Source: Betaproteobacteria bacterium (lineage in GTDB: Bacteria; Pseudomonadota; Gammaproteobacteria; Burkholderiales; Casimicrobiaceae). Taken from it: DNA of 64,000 nucleotides. Each line of letters starts with the position of its first letter. The stretch's first letter is position 1. Location of the stretch: positions 81,513 to 145,512 of the forward strand of contig JACPUX010000003.1 in NCBI GenBank assembly GCA_016192065.1. Direction: 5' to 3'. Positions 34,352 to 42,800 of the stretch are shown here, one piece after another. The position numbers were made by a program, and so were the translations under genes. A model generated the notes under the pieces. That model worked only from the letters and a program-made list of their open reading frames with translations. It did no database searches and had not been told where the DNA came from.

Positions 34352-35560
34352 TCATCGTTTAGCCAGCGCAATCACCGGGTCGAGCAAGGCGGCGCGACGC
34401 GCCGGCAGCACGCCGAAAAGGATGCCGGTGACCAGCGCCGTGGCCAAACCTGCCAGCACCGCCCACTGCGGCGGGTAGGCCGGAAAGGCGGGGTAGTAGT
34501 AGCGCACCAGCAACGCGCCCAATTGCCCCAGGGCATAGCCGACGATGGCGCCGGAAATGGAAAGCAGCACTGCCTCGGCGAGAAAGGCGCGCCGGATCAC
34601 CGCGGCACTGGCCCCCAGGGCTTTCAAGAGCCCGATTTCGGCGGTGCGCTGGGTCACCGACACCAGCATGACATTCATCACCAAAATACCGGCCACCGCC
34701 AGGCTGATCGCGGCAATGCCGGCAACACCCATGGTGAGCGCGCTCAGCAACCGGTCGAAGGTTTCGAGCATGGCATCCTGGGTGATCACGGTGAGGTCTT
34801 CTTCGCCATCGTGTCGCGCCTTGATGATGGCGATCGTTTCCCGCGTTGCGGCGGGGATGGCCTGGCGGTCGCGGGCTTCAACCAAAATGCGGAACAGGGT
34901 ATTGGTGTTGAACATGGCCTGGGCCGAGGCCACGGGAATGATCGCCAGCTCGTCGGTGTTCATCCCCAAACCCTTGCCGCTGGCGGCCAGGGTGCCGATG
35001 ACCCGAAAGCGCCGATCCCCCAGGCGCACGCGCTGCCCCAGCGCGTTTTCCGCGCCGAAGAGATCGTCGCGCACCTTGGCGCCGAGCACCACCACGGCGC
35101 TGCCGTGGTTCCAATCTTCATCAGGCAGGAACTGGCCCTGGGCCAGCGCGAGCTGGCGCACTTCGATGAACTGCGCGGTACTGCCCGCGATCATCACCTC
35201 GCGCAACTTGCCCCCGACGCTGATTTCCGAAGTGCCCACCAGCAGCGGCGCCACATTGCGAATCGATCCGGCGCGCAGCAACGCTTGGGCGTCATCGATG
35301 GTGAGGTCGCGCACGGTGTTGGTGATGGCGTTGGCCGGGTTGAAGCCGCCGGTTTGCGAGCGCCCCGGGAGGGCGATCACCAGGTTGGTGCCGATGGAGG
35401 AAAACTCGTTCATCACGTAGCGTCGCGCACCGTCACCGAGGGCCGTGAGCACCACCACCGCAGCGACCCCGATGGCCATGGCCAGCACCAGCAGGCCGGC
35501 GCGCAGCGGGCTGCCGAAAGCTGCGTCGCGAGCGAAGCGCAAAGTGTCGAGGGCGCGCAT
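34352..35560 (-). CDS. ABC transporter permease (MacB/FtsX type) 1
   Basis: A 402-residue permease of the same topology as permease 2: a first helix (LLVLAMAIGVAAVVVLTAL), a periplasmic MacB-PCD domain with GTNLVIALPGRSQTGG and KVRDDLFGAENALGQRVRLG, and three C-terminal helices with VTQRTAEIGLLKALGAS and LPARRAALLDPVIAL. It starts at ATG 35560, 3 bases after the ATPase stop, so the two are co-translated. With the ATPase and the MacA-like adaptor it should export a substrate (macrolide, peptide, lipid or siderophore) across the envelope. No TolC-like gene is adjacent. Confidence 0.9.
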   Translation of the reverse strand: MRALDTLRFARDAAFGSPLRAGLLVLAMAIGVAAVVVLTALGDGARRYVMNEFSSIGTNLVIALPGRSQTGGFNPANAITNTVRDLTIDDAQALLRAGSIRNVAPLLVGTSEISVGGKLREVMIAGSTAQFIEVRQLALAQGQFLPDEDWNHGSAVVVLGAKVRDDLFGAENALGQRVRLGDRRFRVIGTLAASGKGLGMNTDELAIIPVASAQAMFNTNTLFRILVEARDRQAIPAATRETIAIIKARHDGEEDLTVITQDAMLETFDRLLSALTMGVAGIAAISLAVAGILVMNVMLVSVTQRTAEIGLLKALGASAAVIRRAFLAEAVLLSISGAIVGYALGQLGALLVRYYYPAFPAYPPQWAVLAGLATALVTGILFGVLPARRAALLDPVIALAKR

Positions 35561-35563
35561 GGT

Positions 35564-36253
35564 TCAGGCGTCTTTGCGAAAATCTCCGACCACGCGCCCG
35601 TCCTCCATTTGCAGCCGGCGGCGGGCGCGCGCGCCCAGCACCGGATCGTGGGTGACGACCAAAAGCGTCACCCCGGCGGCGTTGAGCTGTTCGAGCCAAT
35701 GCATCACCTCTTCACCGGTGGCGCGGTCGAGGTTGCCAGTGGGTTCGTCGGCGAGAATCATCGCCGGCTGCATGATGGTGGCGCGGGCAATGGCCACGCG
35801 CTGGCGCTGTCCGCCGGAGAGCTGATCGGGGCGGTGATCGGCGCGGTTCTCCAGGCCGTAGGCGGTGAGCGCCGCGGCCACGCGTTTGTGGCGCTCGTCG
35901 GGATTGACGCCAGCGAGCATCATCGGCAGGCCGATGTTCTCTGCCGCCGTGAGGCGCGGCACGAGGTGAAAGCTCTGAAAGACGAAACCGATGCGCTCGC
36001 TTCTCACCCGCGCCTGTTCGTCGGGGGAGAGCGTGGTCACGTCTCGCCCTTCGAGATGATAGGTGCCCGCATTGGGCCGATCGAGCAGCCCCAGGAGGTT
36101 CAAGAGGGTCGATTTGCCCGAGCCCGAAGGCCCCATCACCGCGACGTATTCGCCCGCCTCGATGCTGAGTTGGACGGCGTTGAGGGCATGCACCTCGCTG
36201 TCGCCCAGAAAAAAAATGCGCTCGATCCCGGCGAGCTCGATCTGGGCCGCCAT
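35564..36253 (-). CDS. ABC transporter ATP-binding protein (MacB/LolD type)
   Basis: A 229-residue ATPase with all motifs: Walker A GPSGSGKST, Q-loop FVFQSFHLVPRLTAAENI, signature LSGGQRQRVAIARA, Walker B MILADEPTGNLD and the H-loop VTHDP. The NLD after Walker B marks the MacB/LolD/FtsE group, which powers mechanotransmission to FtsX-type permeases rather than substrate transport through the membrane. The true start is ATG 36253, which shares one base with the stop of the adaptor gene (TAATG); the longer open frame upstream overlaps the adaptor and is not used. Confidence 0.93.
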   Translation of the reverse strand: MAAQIELAGIERIFFLGDSEVHALNAVQLSIEAGEYVAVMGPSGSGKSTLLNLLGLLDRPNAGTYHLEGRDVTTLSPDEQARVRSERIGFVFQSFHLVPRLTAAENIGLPMMLAGVNPDERHKRVAAALTAYGLENRADHRPDQLSGGQRQRVAIARATIMQPAMILADEPTGNLDRATGEEVMHWLEQLNAAGVTLLVVTHDPVLGARARRRLQMEDGRVVGDFRKDA

Positions 36254-37416
36254 TATTTGACCTTGTCGCCGCTTTCCTCGAGGCGATAGAGCGCGCCGGC
36301 CTTGACGCCTTCGCGCTCCAGGGAGGTCACCACCTGGTCGCCGGCTTGCAGGCCCTCGAGCACTTCGGTGAACTCCCAATTGGCGATGCCTGCCTTCACT
36401 CGCCGCTCGGCCAGGCGCCCGTCGGCGCCCGCCACCAGCACGCGGCCGCCTTCCTGCAGGGCCGAGGTGGGAATACGCAAAGTGTTTTCGCGGGTTTCGA
36501 GCACGATTTCCAGGTCGGCGCTGAAGCCCACCAGCAACTGGCCTACGCCCTCGGGCCGATCGAAGTCCGCCTCCACCTCGACCGTGCGCGCCTGTTTTTC
36601 CACCGTGGTCACGTAGGGGGCCACACGCCGCACCTTGGCGGGAAAGGCGGTCTTGGGGTAGGCGTCGAGCGTGACCCGCGCGGTCTGGCCGGGGCGTATG
36701 CGTGGCGCATCGACTTCGTCCATGGGGGCCTTCACATAGAGGCAACTCGCATCGATGAGGTCGATCGCCGGAGGCGTAGGCACACCCGGCGGCGAGGGTG
36801 TGGAGTATTCGCCGACCTCGCCGACGATCTTCGCCACGGTGCCGTCGAAGGGGGCGTAGAGCACGGTGCGCCCTTGTTCCACCTGGGTTACCGCAAGCCT
36901 GGCCTCGGCTTGGCGAATCTCCGCCTGGGCCGCTTCGCAGCCGGCACGCTGGGCCTCGGCTTCGGTGCGGGCGGCTTCTTCGCGCGAGCTGGAGACGAAA
37001 CCCTGCTGGCGCAGCTCGGCCTGGCGGCGGGCCTCGCGCTCGGCGTTGGTGGCCATGGTGCAGGCCTGAGTGGCATGGCGCCGGGCGGAGTCGATTTGGG
37101 TGAGAGCGAGCCGGGACTGGGCCTGGCGGTCATCGTCCCAAAGTTTCAGCAGCAACTGTCCTTTCTTGACCCGGTCGCCCTCGCGCACGGTGAGTTTTTC
37201 GATCCGTCCGCCGATGATGGTGGACAGGCGCGTGCGCTGGCAGGCTTCAACCGTTCCGGCACGAGTGTTGGTGAGGGTGGTTTCAACCAGGCCGGTATCC
37301 ACGGTCTTGAATACCACCTGGATCGGCTGGGGACGGCCTGACCACCACAAAGCCAAGGCGATCAGGGCGATGATCAGTACGGCGATGACGGTTCGGCGAA
37401 GCAGCGAGGCGGACAT
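36253..37416 (-). CDS. MacA-like periplasmic adaptor protein
   Basis: A 387-residue membrane-fusion protein with an N-terminal signal anchor (about 8-26), a biotinyl-lipoyl-like half (GGRIEKLTVREGDRVKKGQLL), a Gln/Ala/Arg-rich alpha-hairpin (about 90-175), the second lipoyl half (LYAPFDGTVAKIVGEVGEY) and C-terminal barrel domains. It would bridge the inner-membrane permease pair to an outer-membrane channel. It is the first gene of the exporter operon. A short PSPPGVPTPP proline loop (about 207-218) is inserted in the lipoyl/barrel junction. Confidence 0.9.
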   Translation of the reverse strand: MSASLLRRTVIAVLIIALIALALWWSGRPQPIQVVFKTVDTGLVETTLTNTRAGTVEACQRTRLSTIIGGRIEKLTVREGDRVKKGQLLLKLWDDDRQAQSRLALTQIDSARRHATQACTMATNAEREARRQAELRQQGFVSSSREEAARTEAEAQRAGCEAAQAEIRQAEARLAVTQVEQGRTVLYAPFDGTVAKIVGEVGEYSTPSPPGVPTPPAIDLIDASCLYVKAPMDEVDAPRIRPGQTARVTLDAYPKTAFPAKVRRVAPYVTTVEKQARTVEVEADFDRPEGVGQLLVGFSADLEIVLETRENTLRIPTSALQEGGRVLVAGADGRLAERRVKAGIANWEFTEVLEGLQAGDQVVTSLEREGVKAGALYRLEESGDKVK

Positions 37417-37534
37417 GGGGGGAGCCAGGTCGAAGCGAAGGCGCTATTGTGCCCGTGCGCGTCGACATTGCCAAAACCGGCTTGCGGCGTTCGCCGAAAG
37501 CCGGTTCTGAACTCGCTCAGGGTTCGCTCAAGGC

Positions 37535-38029
37535 TCAGGCAGGTGGGAGCTTGGGCTCGACATGTTCCCAGAATTCGGTGGCGCGCTTTTTCTTGCCCAT
37601 GCCATCGACGGCGTCGCGGATGCGCTCCAGCCGCATTCGGAGCTCCTGGATGTTCTTGCACTTTTCGACCGCTTGGGCCAGCAGGTCGGCGTCGGGGCCG
37701 AGCGTTTCGTCCAGAAAGTGTTGTGTGTAATCAACAAGTTCACGTATGGCCGGCTGATCGAGGAAGCTCGGCGCACCAGGCACCGCGAACTGCCCCGTGG
37801 CCTGTGCGCCCGCGAATGCGGCGGTGATGAAGCCGGCCTCGACCAGCTTGCTCAGTGTGCCCGGCGCATCCGGCATGAAGGCCGCGGCCTTCAAGAGGTC
37901 TGCCACCGTGGTCTTGCCGTTTACCATCACCAACAAGGACCGTTCGCGCATGCCCAGAACCGTGCGATGCGCCAGTTCGTCCAGGCCTTTTTGCGTTTTT
38001 CGGTAAATGGCGGTCAGGTCGAATTGCAT
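37535..38029 (-). CDS. Uncharacterised protein
   Basis: A 164-residue soluble protein of unrecognised family. The N-terminal part (about 1-75, MQFDLTAIYRKTQKGLDELA to SKLVEAGFI) reads like a small winged-helix fold with a VNGKTTVADLL helix; the middle is Gly/Ala-rich and the C-terminal half is helical (about 95-155) and ends KKKRATEFWEHVEP. No signal peptide or membrane segment is present. It stands alone between the exporter operon and the DUF3617 gene on the same strand. Codon use is like its neighbours, so it is likely a real gene. Confidence 0.65.
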   Translation of the reverse strand: MQFDLTAIYRKTQKGLDELAHRTVLGMRERSLLVMVNGKTTVADLLKAAAFMPDAPGTLSKLVEAGFITAAFAGAQATGQFAVPGAPSFLDQPAIRELVDYTQHFLDETLGPDADLLAQAVEKCKNIQELRMRLERIRDAVDGMGKKKRATEFWEHVEPKLPPA

Positions 38030-38192
38030 CCTTCTATCCCTACCCGTGCTGCACTCAGCCTATGATACGGCGTTTTTTTCACCGAGCGCAGGGTCAATTG
38101 CAAAATTTCTGTAGCATTTTCGGCCGCGCTTGGCACCAAGGCGATCAAAAACGGCGCTTATTGCCGCCAGGCCCGCCCGGCTTCCGGCGCCG

Positions 38193-38696
38193 TCAGCGCG
38201 CCCTGCTCGTCCCCGAGATATTGACCGTCATGCCGCCTGGCAGCGTCATGTCGCCCGGCTTCTGGCCGGGTTTGCAGGCGCCCAGCCACTTGGCCTCCAG
38301 GACCGTCTTCGCTTCCTTCATGCCCATCATGGGCGGCGCGTAGGTGGAGAGCATGTCCATGCGGTAGGCGGTGTCGCCGCTGAAGACGGCGGTTCCTTTG
38401 GTGATGGCGGTGGTTTCGCCAAACTTGCACACCGAATGCATGTGTACGCGATGGCCATCGCGCGTCAGATCGTGTTTGCTGCACATTTGCTTCTGCATGG
38501 CGCTGCCCATCTGCATCATTTCCTGGCCCACGGAGGCATCGATGCACAGGGTCGAAACGTTGGCCGGATTATTTCCCGACTGAGTACTCATTTGCCACAG
38601 CCCGGGTTTGCGCGCCGGCATCTCGAAAGCCGGGGCGGCGGCGGCGCCGAGCAGGGATAGGGCGAGAATCGTGGTGGCGGCGATGTGGCGAGGCAT
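38193..38696 (-). CDS. DUF3617 secreted protein
   Basis: A 167-residue exported protein: signal peptide (MPRHIAATTILALSLLGAAAA) followed by the DUF3617 pattern, with KPGLWQMSTQSG near the start, a TLCIDASVGQEM motif and conserved cysteines in QMCSKHDLTR and SVCKFGETT. The ending LPGGMTVNISG is somewhat shorter than many relatives. DUF3617 proteins are common periplasmic proteins of unknown function in proteobacteria. ATG 38696 is preferred because it gives the signal peptide and follows CCGGGAG. Confidence 0.75.
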   Translation of the reverse strand: MPRHIAATTILALSLLGAAAAPAFEMPARKPGLWQMSTQSGNNPANVSTLCIDASVGQEMMQMGSAMQKQMCSKHDLTRDGHRVHMHSVCKFGETTAITKGTAVFSGDTAYRMDMLSTYAPPMMGMKEAKTVLEAKWLGACKPGQKPGDMTLPGGMTVNISGTSRAR

Positions 38697-38752
38697 GGCG
38701 ACTCCCGGTGGGGCAAGGATGCGTAGGACTGGTTCGGCAGTCTGCCGGGTTT

Positions 38753-39749
38753 TCAAGCTGATGGGAAGAACGCGGCGCGCACTTCCTTGGCGATTGGGGT
38801 GCCGACCGCATCGGCGCGGGCGAGTACTTGCCAGTAATAGCGGTAAGAAGCGCGGTCGTGCAGTTCACCCTGGTGCCGGATCGGCCCCCAGTCCGCGGCG
38901 CGGGCGGACAGCAAAATGGCCGAGGCGCGAACGAGTTCCGCTTCGTCTGGGGTAAAGGCGCGGGCGATGGCCTCGATTTGCGAAGGATGGATGCTCCACA
39001 TGCGCAGAAAGCGCGAATTCCTCGCGCGCGCGTTTGGCGTCGGCGTAAACCGATTGCGGATCATCGAGGGCCAGCGAGACGTTGTGCGCCGGCACCACGC
39101 CATAGGCCAAGGCGGCCGCTACCATTTCGGTCTTGGCGCGCGCCAGGAGCGGGTGCTCGAACTGGCCGGGACTCTTCATCGCCGCCGCGCCGATGGCGCC
39201 CTGGTGGGCGCTGACGAAATCCATCAAGCCAAAATCAAGACTCTGTACGCCGGGCAGCGCGGCAATGGCGAAGACCTCGTGCAGCGCGCCGTGGGTTTCG
39301 ATGAGTACATGCAAAGGGATGTCGCGCTGCACCCCGAGCCGCGCGCGCTCGGCCTGCAGAGCGTTGAGTGCCAGGGCCACATCGGCCACGCCCCGGGCCT
39401 TGGGCAAGGTGATGAAAGCCAGGCGCTCGCCCGCCAATTGCAGGAGGAGGCGCAATTCCTCGCGCCAAACGCGGCTGCTCGCGGGGTGGATGCGCACTCC
39501 GACGCGCGCGTCATCAGGTGCGACGCGTATGAATTCGCCAACCCCGGTGGCGTGGCCGATTTCGTCGCCCAATGGCGCCCCATCCTCGCAGTCGCAGGCC
39601 AGATCGAATACCCCGCCGAGACGGCTTTGCAGCTCCAGAGCCTTTTGCATTCGCGCAAGCGTGCCGGCGTAATGCACGCAGGGGGGCAGGGCGGGTAGCG
39701 GGCGTTCGTCCTGGAAGAGGGCGGCGGGTGGACAGAGTGATCGAGGCAT
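38753..39749 (-). pseudogene. CitE/HpcH-type lyase, frameshifted
   Basis: A HpcH/HpaI aldolase/CitE-like (citryl- or malyl-CoA lyase family) gene broken by one frameshift. The first part (39749 to about 39020) has FDLACDCEDGAP, VGVRIHPASS, LIETHGALHEV and SLDFGLMDFVSAHQGA. Near 39010-39035, in a CGCGCGCG/GAATTCGCGC tract, the frame must change to reach the true C-terminus FLRMWSIHPSQIEAIARAFTPD...YYWQVLARADA, which ends at 38753. Joined, the product would be about 330 residues, the family length. It may be a true pseudogene, a recent dinucleotide-repeat indel or an assembly error. Catalytic acidic residues are in the intact N-terminal part. Confidence 0.75.
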
Positions 39750-39824
39750 GATGGTGATCGTTTCGGATTGGGCAGCATTCTAGCCTTTCGGGTTTACGGT
39801 CGCAGAAAAATGGCCTCCCTGGGC

Positions 39825-42800
39825 CTATAGATTGAATGGCGGGTTGTTGGGGCACGATGCCTGGGTTTGCCCGGCCACGGTCTCGGTCATGCAAGGCAAG
39901 AAGTTGGGCGTGGCGAAATACATGGCGCCATCGGCGGCATTGAAGACGAAGAAGAGGATCGGTACCGGAATGCCCGCGGACAGCCCACCCGGGCCCGCGG
40001 CCGCGAAGTAGAGCGGCTCTATGCCTTGCTCGTAGAGCAGCTGCCGGCAGGCCGGATCGCTGCTGAAGACGCAGCCATACAGCACGCCGGTCGGCGTTTG
40101 GAACACACGCGCCGCCTGCGCCTGCACATGCTTGTTGAGGTCGGAGAAGGCTTGATCCACCGCTTGCTTGAACTGGGTGAAGGTCTTCTTGATTTCGCCG
40201 AGGTTCTTGAAGCGATTTGGGTTGTTGTTCGGGTCGAGGTTCTTGCTGTAGCCTTCCTGCAGGGTGTTGACGAAGTTGGTCGCGGCGGTGAATGTGGATT
40301 GGAAGAGATCAGGGCCAATCATGGTGACCACCATCGCTTCCGGTTCTTCTGCGGCGCCGGGTGCTTCCAGCCAGGCTGGCGACTGCTGGAACTCGCGGAA
40401 GGACATCGATGCGCCGGAGACGACCTCGACCAGGTCATTCTGCGGGAGGATGGCGCGGAGCGTGCTTGCAGTCGCGGCTACGGCGGTGGTGTAGGCAGCA
40501 TTGGCGAGCACCTGGGTCACGGTCTCTTTGGCGTTGCTGTAGAGTTCGCTGGCCTGCGACATGATCTTGTCCACCACCCATCCGGTGGCCTGGGTCACGG
40601 CCAACTCAGCCAAGGAAGTTTTCGTGGTCGCCAAGTTCCCGGCGTTGTCGCCAGAGGCCTTCAGGTAGGGGTAGCGCGGCGTGCGCGGCGGCATTCCGGC
40701 GTGTACCGCCAGGTCTTCCGAGACCGCCTCAAAAAAGGCCGGGATGAGATGTGACACCAGCGTCGCATAGCCCGCTTGACTCGCGGCGCCACCAAACTGA
40801 CTGATCTCGGTGACCGCCAGTTGCGCGGCCCGGGTGTTGAAGTCATCCCCGAGGGCTTGCAGCGCCGCCAGGGGCGTGCCCGGTGTGCGCAGGGCGGCGA
40901 TCCAGGCGCGCATCGCGGCGTTGGTTTGGGCGAGCGTGGCGAGGGCGTAGTCGTCGCTCGCCGTCGGGCCGATACTCAAGGCACTCAGACTGGCCGGAGT
41001 CGGCGGAAAACCATTGGCGGGCGCAAGCGGCAAGGACAGTCGCAAATCTTCGAGATCGACCGTGCGCCAGATGGTCACCATCTGCCCGAGCAGGCTGCGC
41101 ATCTGGTTGGTGTCACTGGCATCGAGTGCGGCCTGCATTGGGGCCTTGAGCGCATAGATTGCCTCCAGTGCCGTGGCCAGGCGGGCAAAGGCGGTGCCAT
41201 GGTTGGCGAATTGCGGGTCACTGTCGGCGGGCGGCAATACCGAGAAATGCGCGGCTACGCTGCGCCCGGCTCCGCCGACTTCGGTGGCAAGCAGCGTGAA
41301 GGCACCCAGGGTGGCTGTCACCGTGGAGATGTTGCCCGCTGCGACTGCGGGCAAAGCGCCCAAATAAGGCGTGCGGCGCGGCACCACCTGGTAGTTCATG
41401 CTGGGCGGCGCAACGGGATTGCCGGCCAGATCGAAGGCCACCAGGCTGTAAGCGATGGACTGACCCGCCGTCGTCACGGCGCGGTTCAGAGCGAGCTTCA
41501 GCCCGTTGCCGGCGGAAATTTCCAACGCTACGGGATTGGCAGGAATCGGCACCAGGGATGTTCCCGCGGCGGGGGCCTGGGAAATCACAATGCCGGCCGG
41601 CACGGTGTTCGAGAAGACATACGTGGGCTGCGTGGTGAAGCCCAGGCCAGATAGTTGTGCCAGTGCTGGGTTCTGTGCCTGGCCGACAACGAAAGGCAGA
41701 ACTTGCGGCGCTGGGCCTTGCGAGACCAGCAGATCGACGGCGCTTTGCAGGCGCAGGCTCGTGCCCGCGGCAGGCGTTTGGCCGACGACTTGGCCCGGCG
41801 GGCTGCTGCTGTCGACTCGGACGACCTTGCCGACTTGCAGATCGGCCGCAAGGATCGCGTCCTGCGCGGGCAGGAGGTCGAGCCCGGTCAGGTCAGGAAC
41901 GCTACGCCACTGATTGCTGAAGGTGGTCGAGAAGATGTGGTCGGTGGTGGCGCCGTGGTTGTCGGTGATGCGCACACCCAGTATGCATACCTGCACCAAG
42001 GCCCCGGGCTGCTGATTCACCGACAGTAGCCCGGTGTTGGCATCCACCCAGATATTGGCGGAGTTGAAGCAGGTGTTGGCGATGAGATCAAAGCTCATGG
42101 TGTTGCCCGGATCCGGGTCATAGGCGAGGACCTGGTAGGTCCACAGACTGAAGGTGCCGGGCGCCGATGTGGGTGGTGTCGAGGTGACGAGCGGCGCACG
42201 GTTCTGCGGAAGAATGTCGATGGTCACGGTGGCTGGCGCTGAATCTCGCCCTGCGGCCGTGGCCTGGTAGGTGAATTGGGTTTGGGTGCGCAGCTTGGGG
42301 TCGACGGTATAGGGCAAGGGCGGCTGCTGGCGTGCCCGATTGGTCGCCGGGTCGGTCCAGTAGCGCTGCGGCACGAGCGGCACGGTGCCGGCCGCGTCAA
42401 TCTGCGTGCCATTGAAATCAAATTGGTTTACCCAACGGCCAGCCTCGCGCCAGGGGTTGGCATCGCCTTCGAGCACCACGAAAAAATTGGTTTGATTCAC
42501 GTTGACTTCGTGCAGGAAGGCGACCTCGGCGTGCCCGTCGCCATCGAGATCGGCAATCAAGGGATTGAGCATCCATTGACTGGTTCCGGTGCGGTACGTT
42601 CCGGGATAGGACCAGCGCGTTTGCAGCGCGCCGTTGTCGCCGCGGAGAAAGAGCAGGTCGTTCTTGCCGTCCTGGATGATGACTTCAAGAATGCCGTCGC
42701 CATTGAGGTCATAGACCGGAAGACGCGACTGGCCGGCGGTCTGTTCCCACCAAGGACTGGTCGGTGGCACGCGATGCAACCATTTGAAATGCCCTCGTGC

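Noticed and set aside
34523..36289. 588-codon plus-strand frame over the exporter operon
   Set aside because: It mirrors three real minus-strand genes with complete ABC motifs; its own product is compositionally odd.
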